A stretch of 64,000 nucleotides of DNA from NCBI RefSeq assembly GCF_002251365.1, contig NZ_NPJH01000091.1, positions 28,812-92,811 of the forward strand, read 5' to 3'. Position numbers and translations under genes: made by a program. Origin of the DNA: Prevotella sp. P3-122. GTDB lineage: Bacteria > Bacteroidota > Bacteroidia > Bacteroidales > Bacteroidaceae. Positions within the stretch are counted from its first letter, which is position 1. Each line of letters begins with the position of its first letter. A model generated the notes under the pieces. That model searched no databases, was not told where the DNA came from, and saw nothing but the letters and a program-made list of their open reading frames with translations. Below, piece after piece: positions 16,603 through 25,773 of the stretch.

Positions 16603-17441
16603 GCAGTGTGTTGCCCATTCCCCTTCCTTTTTCCACTGCTTTAAATCTTGATAATCTTCTTCGGCATCCATACGGCTAATACGGTGCAATTGGCAAGGAG
16701 AATTGCAAAGGCAGAACTCAGCCAGGCAGCCTAAACAAATATCGGTCAAACATTATCCCTCGTGCAAGGGATAATTGTGTCCTGACGATACATAAATCAC
16801 CTCAAAAAACGACAAAACTCAGAAAAAAAACAGACAAGGGCAACCTCTGATGGCATACCCTCGTCAATCAATATCAATTTCTCAGAATTAAACGACAATC
16901 CCTAATATAACTATGAAATAAGCAAAAAACCTAAAAGCACGAAAACAGGTCAATGTTCCGGCTCTGCCAGCAAGGCTGCACCTTGTTTCCTATAGGTACA
17001 TTGTCCTGTCCTCGTGCTTCGAGGCGCACATCTAAATATAAAAGGGGTGGATACCCTCCTATGTAAATGTAGCCTGAATAACCCTCATCGGCATTGAAAG
17101 TGAATGACGTGGCCGACTTAATGCATTATCAGCCTTTCTTCTTTCTAATATAGGTTTGTGTTTGAATTAATGAAGCGTTTGGATTGGTTGTGAAGTCCCG
17201 AAAAATTCTGTAGTTTTGGTTGCAAATTTACTAAGTCAGCTTTTAAATCAAAATAACAATCAGCAATCACATGTAAGTGATTAGATTTCGAATGTATAAA
17301 TGCAGTTAAGCGGGATTATTTGCTAATAGTGTTTCTTTACATATCAAAATGGAGCCTGATACAATCTTTCCCTAAAATTATCTGGCTTGTGTCGCATACA
17401 CAAGTCATTATAGGTGTCTGGTTTACATTCGGTGAGTAGTC
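16603..17441. other. Intergenic region, no convincing gene
   Basis: About 840 bases without a solid gene. It holds a 9-bp hairpin ATTATCCCT/AGGGATAAT (16752-16775). A minus-strand frame also crosses it: its Met-started part is MDAEEDYQDLKQWKKEGEWA plus five residues (16671-16594), and the same frame runs back to about 16750 through a Cys-rich segment (CLGCLAEFCLCNSPC) without an ATG. That may be a decayed gene end. The rest is AT-rich with no clear promoter or coding signal. Confidence 0.4.
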
Positions 17442-17825
17442 TTACAGGTGCTTGTTGCGGTATTCGGCCGGGGGCATGCCGTATTTCAGAGAGAACAGAC
17501 GATAGAAGGTTTGCAGCTTTGGTATACCGCATTCCTGTGCTATGGTCTCGACCGTGTACTCAGGATGTTCACGCAGCTGCTTTGCCGCATGGTCAAGTCT
17601 CATACCGTTCACGTAGTCTGTGAACTTGATGCCGAGATATTTTCTGAACAGTGGAGCGAATTTGTTCTTGGGTACATTTGTTCTCTTTAGGATGAAGTCA
17701 CGAGACAGCTTTGGGGTAAGGTAGTTGTCGTCCTTCAAGATAAGAGCGTTGATGCGGGTGAACATTTTTTTATCCATGGAACAATCGCTTCCTTCGTTCG
17801 CCTTTTGATTTTTCTTTTTCGCCAT
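17442..17825 (-). CDS. AraC-family helix-turn-helix DNA-binding protein (single-domain)
   Basis: A 127-residue protein. After a short basic start (MAKKKNQKANEGSDCSMDKK) it is nearly all an AraC/XylS-type double helix-turn-helix: LSRDFILKRTNVPKNKFAPL, LGIKFTDYVNGMRLDHAAKQ, then YTVETIAQECGIPKLQTFYR and LKYGMPPAEYRNK. The last two segments match the second HTH of the family. There is no ligand-binding or receiver domain, so it is either regulated by its level or a remnant of a larger regulator. An internal start (MDKKMFTRINALIL) is possible. It lies upstream of the GH31 gene but is separated by 1.1 kb. Confidence 0.85.
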   Translation of the reverse strand: MAKKKNQKANEGSDCSMDKKMFTRINALILKDDNYLTPKLSRDFILKRTNVPKNKFAPLFRKYLGIKFTDYVNGMRLDHAAKQLREHPEYTVETIAQECGIPKLQTFYRLFSLKYGMPPAEYRNKHL

Positions 17826-17964
17826 TATTAAAAGAACTTTATTCTTAATATTGATTAGTAGTAACTAACTATCCGTGGCAAAATTAAGCAAAAAGCAGAA
17901 AATATAAAAGCCTATTACACTATTACTTATCCCAATTTGTCATTTATGTTATCTCAATTTATCA

Positions 17965-18819
17965 TTAGCCTGTTAAAATGGCATCTCGACACTCTTCCAT
18001 GAGCCATTTAGGGGTACTTGTGGCACCGCATATTCCAACTGTTGATACATCTTTTAGCCATTGTTTTTCAATTTCTTCTGCACTTTCTATAAGATGGCTG
18101 TTTGGGTTCACTCTTAGGCACTCGCCGAACAGCACTTTCCCGTTTGAGCTTTTCCTGCCGCTAACGAAAAGGATAAGGTCGTGTCTGACGGCGAAGGCGG
18201 CGATATTGGGTATGCGGTTGGCAACCTGACGGCAGATTGTGTCGAAGCTCTTGAATGTAGCGCAGGGGGATATGTGCTCCTTTATATATTGTATAATGTC
18301 CTGAAATTCGTCGAGCCCTTTGGTGGTTTGTGAATACAGGTATATGTCACGTCCGAAATCGAGACGTGTGACATCTTCGAATTTCTCTATTACGATGGCA
18401 TTCTGGCGAGTCTGTCCTACAAGGCCGAGCACTTCGGCATGTCCGTTCTTGCCGAAGATTACGATCTGTGCCTCGGGAGCAGCATCGTATTGCAGTTTTA
18501 TCCTGCGTTGAAGTGCCAGCACCACGGGGCACGTGGCATCGATAATCTCTATATTGTTCCGGCGTGCTGTCTCGTAGGTCTCTGGTGGCTCACCATGTGC
18601 TCGCAACATCACTTTGGCATCGTGCAGGGTAGCAAGCTGGCTGTGATTTATGGTAATGAGTCCTTTCTCATGGAGCCTTTCCACTTCCATGCTGTTGTGA
18701 ACGATGTCGCCAAGGCAGTACAGGGGTTTTCCTGACGCCAGTTCCTCCTCGGCTTTCCTGATGGCCGTGGTTACTCCGAAGCAGAAGCCGCTGCCGTTGT
18801 CAATTTCTATCTGTAGCAT
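17965..18819 (-). CDS. ispH: 4-hydroxy-3-methylbut-2-enyl diphosphate reductase
   Basis: 284 residues from MLQIEIDNGSGFCFGVTTAI, the usual start of this protein. A GTG at 18843 would add 8 residues. The three Cys that bind the iron-sulfur cluster are visible: GFCFGV, DATCPVV and GICGATSTPKW. LRAHGEPPETYE and IFGKNGHAEVLGLVGQ are also typical. It makes IPP and DMAPP at the end of the non-mevalonate pathway. It is the third gene of an operon after an alpha-2-macroglobulin gene and a DUF1573 gene. The polyprenyl synthase at 5.8 kb would use its product. Confidence 0.95.
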   Translation of the reverse strand: MLQIEIDNGSGFCFGVTTAIRKAEEELASGKPLYCLGDIVHNSMEVERLHEKGLITINHSQLATLHDAKVMLRAHGEPPETYETARRNNIEIIDATCPVVLALQRRIKLQYDAAPEAQIVIFGKNGHAEVLGLVGQTRQNAIVIEKFEDVTRLDFGRDIYLYSQTTKGLDEFQDIIQYIKEHISPCATFKSFDTICRQVANRIPNIAAFAVRHDLILFVSGRKSSNGKVLFGECLRVNPNSHLIESAEEIEKQWLKDVSTVGICGATSTPKWLMEECRDAILTG

Positions 18820-18839
18820 GTGTTCTTTGTCCGTTTTAG

Positions 18840-19919
18840 TCACCTCAAGGTGGCCTTTACCTTTATCTCTACCTTGGCATTGTTGGGGTCGTTGGTAATC
18901 ATCAGTATGCGAGGTGTCTTCCTGATGGTCTTGAAGTCCTCTGCGTTGGCTGTTACCTTTAGCTTGGCACTCTCTCCAGGTTCTATCTTGGTTTTGCTTA
19001 GTGATAGCTGCAGTCCTGTTGTCGACATCTGCAGCGACCTGATGTCGAGCAGCGAGAGTCCTGTGTTGGTAATCTCAATCTCGCCACGCTTTTTCTTCTT
19101 GCCGTTGAATGCTCCCAGATTGAGTGAATCTGCAGAGAGCGTTATGTGAGGTGCGTCCTCAAGCTCCTCTTGGCTCAGCATCTCGAAGTCTGGCAGCAGC
19201 ACCGCCGATACCGTTATCTCCTTGTCGGCAGCAATCTTGTCGCCCTGTGCGAAGCCGAGGTATATGCTCGTCTGCGACAGTCCGAAATCCCGTAGCTTGT
19301 GGGAGTCGAGAGTAATGGTAGCCTCGCCAGAGTGTCCAGGGGCGATGGTCGTAGGCGACACCTCTGCCGAGAGGTATGGAGGCAGATGCATTATCTGAGG
19401 TTGTGACGGCTGGTCGCTGGTATTGAGGATGTGTATGGTCTTGTATGGTTTCGCTCCGCGGTTGACATCCTCAAACTCAATGTCGTTCTGGTCCACCATG
19501 AGTGCTCCGAGCGTATAGTGGTAGCCTCCGGCATAGCTTACCACCTCGTCGACAACAATGCCCCTGATGGTCAGTCGCAGGGGCTCAAGACCATTGTTGA
19601 GTGTTAGATACGCGCGCTTGACGAAGCGACCCAGCGTCTTTGCGTCGTAGACGGCTGTCACCTTGTATTCCTCGCCTGCCGCGATGGTGGCGCGCGGTAT
19701 TTCTATTGTTGTGCATCCGCAGTCGGTGGTTGCCTCGGTGATGCTGAAAGGCTTGCCTGTATTGTTCTTCAGCTTGAAGTTTACCGTTATCGGCTTTCTG
19801 AATTCCACCTGTCCGCAGTCCACCAGCTCCAGTGCCGACTCTATTGTCTGTGCCTGTGCTGTTCCTGTTGCCATCATCAGTATGGCAGCGATAATATTCC
19901 TGTATTTCTTTTTGCTCAT
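18840..19919 (-). CDS. DUF1573-type Ig-like repeat protein, exported
   Basis: A 359-residue protein with a signal peptide (KKKYRNIIAAILMMATGTAQ). A DUF1573 domain follows, with ALELVDCGQVEFRKPITVNF, KPFSITEATTDCGCTTIEIP and AGEEYKVTAVYDAKTLGRF; the DCGCT signature is diagnostic. A second and third Ig-like module follow (EFEDVNRGAKPYKTIHILNT and LSLSKTKIEPGESAKLKVTA). The family is periplasmic or surface exposed in Bacteroidetes with unclear function. It overlaps the alpha-2-macroglobulin gene by 4 bases and shares its transcript, which suggests a joint envelope role. Confidence 0.85.
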   Translation of the reverse strand: MSKKKYRNIIAAILMMATGTAQAQTIESALELVDCGQVEFRKPITVNFKLKNNTGKPFSITEATTDCGCTTIEIPRATIAAGEEYKVTAVYDAKTLGRFVKRAYLTLNNGLEPLRLTIRGIVVDEVVSYAGGYHYTLGALMVDQNDIEFEDVNRGAKPYKTIHILNTSDQPSQPQIMHLPPYLSAEVSPTTIAPGHSGEATITLDSHKLRDFGLSQTSIYLGFAQGDKIAADKEITVSAVLLPDFEMLSQEELEDAPHITLSADSLNLGAFNGKKKKRGEIEITNTGLSLLDIRSLQMSTTGLQLSLSKTKIEPGESAKLKVTANAEDFKTIRKTPRILMITNDPNNAKVEIKVKATLR

Positions 19920-22900
19920 TTTCTTGTTGTTATGGTTATTGGTTTAGTCCTGCCGGTATATTCCGGGCTGTATGCACATTCCACTATGCACGAGCCTGTA
20001 TGGTATGTTCCTTCCCTGTCGACAAAATACTCAGTCTCCACAGTGTGCTTGCCTTTGGACATGCGGTCGAAGAAATAGGTTGTGCAGTTGTCCTGGGGTG
20101 CCACGTAGCATCCGTTACGGTAGCCACTCAGCTGATTCACAGGTTCCAGGCATGCTGCCCTAAGGTCTTTTATCTGAACGAAGTCGTAGTCGCGGTCAGC
20201 GATAACAGTTATTGTTACCTTTACCTTGCTTCCAACCTTCAGTTCCCCGGCAGGAATGTCCACGTTGCGCTCTATGCTTAGTCCTGCCGTGGTATCCGTG
20301 ATGTCCTTCCTGGCGGCCAGTTCCTGTACATATACGCTGCCCCATGAGGTGCCGTCGCCAGTCTTCTCGAAGCTCACGGTCCTGGCTTTTGCGTTGTCTA
20401 TGGTGCTGCGCACATATCCTGCTCCGGAGGTAGGCTCCGTGTTGTCCAGTGTCTTGCCGTCCACCTTGATGGTTGTTCTTGCTCCGTCCGCAATGCTCTC
20501 CTTGCAGTCTGTCATCAGGGCGTGGATGGCATCGACGCTGTTCACGGGAGTGTCCCATGCCTGTGTGCGCTTCTGCTGCAGCAGCCACAGCTTCATTGCG
20601 TCTATGCACTCGTGGTCGTCGGGTGTGATGGCTGTTATGGCCTCTATGGCAGCCACATGTGTGGGTATCTTATAGTCTCTCCAGCTGTAGACAGCCCGTG
20701 GCGTGTCGAAATACCGTCCGAAGCCCTCCGTCGCCACAGTGAACTCCTTTATCGAGCGCACGTACTCCTTGGCTATTGAGTTGTCCTTTCCGAGAATGAT
20801 TGCTGTCATGGCCTTTGTCCTGATGTCCGTTCTTCGGTCGGCTTTCAGCAGCAGGTTCCTCAGATATGTGTATGCTTGGTTGTCACTGGTGTTGTCTGCG
20901 GCGATGGTGCAGAGGTATAGGTAGTCGATGTCCGTATTGGCAAGCTGTGGTGACTTCTCCTTCCTCATTGCGTCAACCCTCTCGTCGTAAGCCTTGCGCA
21001 GGAATGTTATTGCCTTGCCCAGCAGGTCCTTTGTGTCATTGTTGCCTTCTGCCATCTTGCCGAGCCTTGCCAGCAGCGTTGCCACCTCGGTGGTTATGTA
21101 TGTGCTGCCGTTCATTCCCTTCCACCAGCTGAACGAGCCGTCCTCGTTCTGCAGTTCGGACAGAGTCTTGTATATCGTCTTCAGCTTGTATGTCAGGTTG
21201 TTCCTGTTGAAGTAGTTGGCCAGCATCATCTTCTGTCCGCTCTCGCTGTTGGCTTCCGCGAGCCATGGAGTCTCTGCGAGCACAATGCTTCTCAGGTCCT
21301 CGTTGCGCTGTAGGTTGCTCGCCAGCGATACCTTGTCGGTCTTCCAGCTCTCCATGGTCTCCCTGATGCCAGGTACCGACGTCAGTATGTCTGATGCCAG
21401 AACGGTAGCATAGTAGGCCGATGCAAGTGATATGGCGCTGTTGTCCCTATAGTCGGAGACGGTGGGCAGGGCCTGTATGACCGTCCATATCGGGCTGTTG
21501 GTATATTCCACCGTCACCCTCCTGTCTTGTCCCTTGCCGGCCAGCTGCTGTATGTCCACGTTATATGTGCCGGGGCCTGTTTGTGTGAAGGGGTGGGTGT
21601 TTGTCACCAGCTCCTTGTCCGTGAGCACGGGCAGATAGTGCTGCTCACCGTCGGAGAACCCCTTGCCAGCAGCTGTTATGCGGCATATGAGCATACCCTC
21701 ACGTGCTGTAAATCCGAACGCCACCTCCGATGTCGCGTTGGCTGCTATGCTGAAGTTTCTTGACAGAGTCTCAACTACCTTCAGGCTCTCTGCGTCGATA
21801 AGCTCCATTCGTGCCACACCCGTTACGGTGTTGTCAGTAGTGTTCAGAAGCCTGGTAACCACTGTGGCATTGTCGCCTTCCCTTACAAACCGTGGCATGT
21901 TGGGCTGTACCATGACACTCTTGCTTGCCACAGCCTCCGCCTCGATGGTTCCTGCGTTCATCTCACGGTCGTGTGCCAGTGCCAGCAACCGCCACGTGGT
22001 GACACTCTCCGGCAGCGTGAAACTCAGTTCCACATTGCCCTTGGCATCGGTTCTCAGGTCTGGGGCAAAGAAGGCTGTCTCGTCGAAATTCTCCCTCAGC
22101 TTGCTGTCGGTCTGAGTGCCATTGCCTGTTGCGTCTGACTGTGCTTCTGTTATTCCGGCAATTGAGCCTATCAGGGCCGTAGCGGCCATGTCCATCGAGA
22201 TGTTCTGTGCGCCTTCCTCGACAGCCGTCAATTTTGCACTTTGCTTGCCGTATGCCCTCATCTTCATCATACGCATGAAGGTATATGGAATATTGAAGCA
22301 TTTGTCATCAAGATGGCTCAGCGTGATATGCTTCTCTGGCAGCATCTTAAAGTCCTGGAAACCGTACAATCCTGTTGTGGCATGCGACCCGCCTATCCAT
22401 GTTGCCCATGGCATTGGGTGTGCGAAGAGATTGCTGATGGTCTGCAGGCTATGGCTCTGCAGTGCGTCGAGCGACTTGTCGTAGATAGTCGCAAGGAGCT
22501 GAGCATCGGCCGGCTTGCCGTCGCCGCGGCTGATAGTGAGCGTCCACGTCTCCTTTTGTCCTGGCACAAGCTTGTCGCGGAAGCTCTTCCATTCTGTTCT
22601 GAGCACCTTGTCGGGCTCTGTACGGCTGATGGTTGCCGAGTGGCTGTAAAGCTTTCCCCTGTTCACCCATGCGTAGGTGATGCGTATGCCGTCGCCGTAC
22701 TCTTCCTTGTAGCTGAACGTGCGACTGTGCAGACAGTCGTGCCCCTCCATTATTCCTGACTCCAGCATCTTGCCGCTTGTCAGTATGGTATAATATATGT
22801 GGTGTTCCTCGTCAGACGACCCCACCTGTATGGTGGCCGGGAAGTTGCTGGAGCTCTGGTAGAACCAGTCGTGCGTCTCTATGGGTGCTTTCTTGTCCTG

Positions 22901-25342
22901 TAGGGTGAATACCACAAACTGTCGTCTTATGGTGTCCTCGCCGCAGATGGCCGTCATGCTGTGCTGTCCCGAGCGCAACCTCAGTGCCCTTATGTCCGTA
23001 GCCTCATTGGTGTTGGCCTCCAATTGTTTCCCGTCAATGGTGTAGCTTACCTTGGCTGCTATTTTCTCGCCGGCAATGTTCATATATCCGAACGTTATTG
23101 TGCCGAGGCTGTCGGCGAGGCTCTTCTCGGGCATGTCGCATGTGAGCACCGTCGTATGGTTGCTCAGCGGAATGCTCACCGTGCTCTGGTGTGACTCGCC
23201 TGCACCATCAGTCACTGTGGCCTCAGCCTCGATGTTGAAGTACATGTGAGAGTAGTTCTTCTGCTCTGGCAGCATCATTGGCATCCTCACTCTGAAGTGT
23301 CCGCTGTCGTCCGTGATGGCAGAGTCCTTTGAGAGTATCGTCTCTTCTGGCATGTTCCATGGCCTCCACCACCACGAGGCCCTTCGTGTCACGGTATAGC
23401 TTACCTTTGCTCCCTGCACGGGCATGCCCGAGAACGTACGTGCCGTTCCCTCCACGGTGATGGTGTCGCCGGCTGAGTATTTGTTGTCGGGTTTCTCAAG
23501 TTCTATGTCGAATGTCGGCCGTTTGTATTTCTCCACTCTTATCTGCTTGATGCAGCGTCGTGAAGCCTGAACGCTGATGCAGCAATTGCCTGTCAGCCCC
23601 ACTTCGGGAAGAGTGAAATCTGCCGCGGCCTGTCCAAACTCGTCTGTAGTTGCGGTTTTGCGTTCCACCTCCTCGTAGTTTGCGTTCTGCAGTACGAACG
23701 TCACGGCCTCTCCAACCTTGGGTGCCGCTGTCTGGTTATGGCTGTCTGCTTGCCAAAGAATGGCGGATGCGTGGACGGTCTGTCCCGGACGGTATAGCGT
23801 GCGGTCGGTATTTACAACGACTTTAGTGGCGTCTTTCGGATTAGGGTCGTAATATTCCGGAGCCACCGATACTTCGGCGCAGGCGTTGTCATGGTTGGTA
23901 TAGGCGTATGCCCGCACAGGCTTACGGTTAGTGTACTGGTATACAACCTCACCGTTGCGGCCTGTTGTGAGCGTCTCCGTCACGCCGCTGTTTTTCTCCC
24001 ATGCCTGGCTTGTCGACAGCCTCACCTTGGCACCGCTCACGGGTTTACCGGTGGTGGCGTTGACAACCGCTATCCTGACTTTCTTGCCGGGGAGCGTCTC
24101 GGATATGGTGAACAAGTCAGACACGTGCAGTAGACACCGCTGTGGCGCTATGTCCTTGTTGTCGGTGCTCACTACCAGAAGGTATACGCCAACAGGCAGT
24201 GGTGCAAGGGTCAGCGAGTCGGCGCTCTCCTCATAGGGTGCGCGTCCTACGTACCTCAGCTGCTCGTTCTGCACCACTGTACCAACTATGTGCTTCTGTA
24301 TCTGCACAAGGTCCTTCCCGTCGTCAGGGTTCAGCCTGGTGTCGCCGGGCAGCGATGTACGGTACAATGCGAGGTTGAGCTGCGAAATGTTCCTTATGGA
24401 ATTCACCCTTACCAGTCGCGGTGTCTCGGGCAGCAGCATGATGTCGCCGGCATTGATGTTGAACGATGGCCGCTCAAGCTCTGTCTTGGCATTGCGCAGG
24501 TAGTTCAGGCCAGGCCATCCGCCCCACTTGCTCAGCGAGTAGTTTATGTACTGTACCTTCTCGGCGGCCGTGGCATCGTTGGTGTTCTCCATGCACTTGT
24601 ACCTCTCCACTGCCAGTTCTCCAGCCACTTTCATGTCTTCGTAGATGGTTATCAGCGAGTCTAAGCTCTGCAGGTATCTTGACTTCTTCACCTCCGCCTC
24701 ATTCTCACCTTTCTGAGCCCTCACCATCTCCAGTGCTGTCACGCACTGTGCGTACCTGTTTCCCGTGGCGGCATAGTAGTCGTGCATCTGTTTGAACGCT
24801 TTGGCCTCGTAGCCGATGATGTGCAGCAGGTCATTGTAGAATATCCTGCTGTATGCTTCCTCCACTACTAATGGCTTGTATTCCTCGGCCTTGACGTTGC
24901 CGAGCAAGTCGATGTCTGCCATTGACAGGCGGTAGTAGTCCTTGCTGCGTTGCACGAACAGTTTTCTGTCCTTGGCATTGTTGGTTCCAACGGCTCTATT
25001 GTGGTATATGCGCCCCAGTGCGCATCGCAACACGGCCACGGCCACGCTGTCGCTCACGGTTCGCTCGCTGTTGTGCAGCCTTGTCATTTCCGTGTCAGCC
25101 GAGTCTGGGCATACCTGCATACTCACGTCTGCCCTCATTAGCAGTGCCTTGAGCATGTGTCCGTATTGTTTCTCTGTCTGGGCCTTTTCGGCTATGCGGC
25201 ACAGTATCTCTACCTGTGTAGCAGGAAGGTCTTTCTGTATGGCGTTGTCCACTTGTTTCCACAGGGATGTATAGCTCTCAGCCTTTACAGTGAGAGCGGC
25301 AACCATGGAACCCAGCAAGAATGTTATTAGAAGTCGTTTCAT
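19916..25342 (-). CDS. Alpha-2-macroglobulin family protein without thioester
   Basis: 1808 residues from MKRLLITFLLGSMVAALTVK, a signal peptide. A start 18 bases upstream would fall about 9 bases from the predicted transcription start, so it is less likely. MG2-type domain: VVNTDRTLYRPGQTVHASAI. Bait/A2M region: FRDKLVPGQKETWTLTISRG and FFAPDLRTDAKGNVELSFTL followed by PESVTTWRLLALAHD. Where family members carry a CxEQ thioester, this protein reads ALPTVSDYRDNSAISLASAY with no Cys-x-Glu-Gln. The helical thioester-like domain is otherwise retained (DGSFSWWKGMNGSTYITTEV). It may trap proteases or support the envelope. It leads the operon with DUF1573 and ispH. Confidence 0.9.
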   Translation of the reverse strand: MKRLLITFLLGSMVAALTVKAESYTSLWKQVDNAIQKDLPATQVEILCRIAEKAQTEKQYGHMLKALLMRADVSMQVCPDSADTEMTRLHNSERTVSDSVAVAVLRCALGRIYHNRAVGTNNAKDRKLFVQRSKDYYRLSMADIDLLGNVKAEEYKPLVVEEAYSRIFYNDLLHIIGYEAKAFKQMHDYYAATGNRYAQCVTALEMVRAQKGENEAEVKKSRYLQSLDSLITIYEDMKVAGELAVERYKCMENTNDATAAEKVQYINYSLSKWGGWPGLNYLRNAKTELERPSFNINAGDIMLLPETPRLVRVNSIRNISQLNLALYRTSLPGDTRLNPDDGKDLVQIQKHIVGTVVQNEQLRYVGRAPYEESADSLTLAPLPVGVYLLVVSTDNKDIAPQRCLLHVSDLFTISETLPGKKVRIAVVNATTGKPVSGAKVRLSTSQAWEKNSGVTETLTTGRNGEVVYQYTNRKPVRAYAYTNHDNACAEVSVAPEYYDPNPKDATKVVVNTDRTLYRPGQTVHASAILWQADSHNQTAAPKVGEAVTFVLQNANYEEVERKTATTDEFGQAAADFTLPEVGLTGNCCISVQASRRCIKQIRVEKYKRPTFDIELEKPDNKYSAGDTITVEGTARTFSGMPVQGAKVSYTVTRRASWWWRPWNMPEETILSKDSAITDDSGHFRVRMPMMLPEQKNYSHMYFNIEAEATVTDGAGESHQSTVSIPLSNHTTVLTCDMPEKSLADSLGTITFGYMNIAGEKIAAKVSYTIDGKQLEANTNEATDIRALRLRSGQHSMTAICGEDTIRRQFVVFTLQDKKAPIETHDWFYQSSSNFPATIQVGSSDEEHHIYYTILTSGKMLESGIMEGHDCLHSRTFSYKEEYGDGIRITYAWVNRGKLYSHSATISRTEPDKVLRTEWKSFRDKLVPGQKETWTLTISRGDGKPADAQLLATIYDKSLDALQSHSLQTISNLFAHPMPWATWIGGSHATTGLYGFQDFKMLPEKHITLSHLDDKCFNIPYTFMRMMKMRAYGKQSAKLTAVEEGAQNISMDMAATALIGSIAGITEAQSDATGNGTQTDSKLRENFDETAFFAPDLRTDAKGNVELSFTLPESVTTWRLLALAHDREMNAGTIEAEAVASKSVMVQPNMPRFVREGDNATVVTRLLNTTDNTVTGVARMELIDAESLKVVETLSRNFSIAANATSEVAFGFTAREGMLICRITAAGKGFSDGEQHYLPVLTDKELVTNTHPFTQTGPGTYNVDIQQLAGKGQDRRVTVEYTNSPIWTVIQALPTVSDYRDNSAISLASAYYATVLASDILTSVPGIRETMESWKTDKVSLASNLQRNEDLRSIVLAETPWLAEANSESGQKMMLANYFNRNNLTYKLKTIYKTLSELQNEDGSFSWWKGMNGSTYITTEVATLLARLGKMAEGNNDTKDLLGKAITFLRKAYDERVDAMRKEKSPQLANTDIDYLYLCTIAADNTSDNQAYTYLRNLLLKADRRTDIRTKAMTAIILGKDNSIAKEYVRSIKEFTVATEGFGRYFDTPRAVYSWRDYKIPTHVAAIEAITAITPDDHECIDAMKLWLLQQKRTQAWDTPVNSVDAIHALMTDCKESIADGARTTIKVDGKTLDNTEPTSGAGYVRSTIDNAKARTVSFEKTGDGTSWGSVYVQELAARKDITDTTAGLSIERNVDIPAGELKVGSKVKVTITVIADRDYDFVQIKDLRAACLEPVNQLSGYRNGCYVAPQDNCTTYFFDRMSKGKHTVETEYFVDREGTYHTGSCIVECAYSPEYTGRTKPITITTRK

Positions 25343-25375
25343 AACGTGTTGTTGTCGCATTTACATTATACAATG

Positions 25376-25383
25376 CAAAGATA
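25376..25383 (-). promoter_or_regulatory. -7 box for the alpha-2-macroglobulin operon
   Basis: TATCTTTG on the minus strand, 33 bases upstream of the preferred ATG at 25342. No good -33 TTTG at the standard spacing. The following 236 bases up to 25619 contain no gene and nothing else recognisable. Confidence 0.45.
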
Positions 25384-25619
25384 ATGTTTTTTTTTCAAAT
25401 ATATCCTACTTTGCTTCAAATATACCCTTCTTTTCAAATAATTAATGTTAGATTAACGTGAGTTCGATAATTTTTCGTAACTGCCAGTATGCATTGTAAG
25501 CGTCAGTGAATTGTAGAAGAGTACGCTTTGTAATATTGCCAGTGAATATTTTCCTGTTGTTTTATTGTCCGTTCCCAAAGATAAGGTAATATTTGCTGTG
25601 CAAATTATTAACTGATTTC

Positions 25620-25650
25620 TTTGCTGTTTGCCGTATATTTATTACCTTTG
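25620..25650 (+). promoter_or_regulatory. Promoter of the S9 peptidase gene
   Basis: TTTG (25620-25623), 19 bases, TACCTTTG (25643-25650). Exact consensus; leader of about 117 bases before the ATG at 25774. Confidence 0.75.
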
Positions 25651-25773
25651 CATAAATGTGGAATTTGATGTGACTCACCTATGTTAACCGCTCTTCAAGC
25701 AGCTCTTGTCTGTCAATGGCTATAGCGGGGAGTCAGGAACGAAATTGATTGAACGAACAAATATTTATAGATT

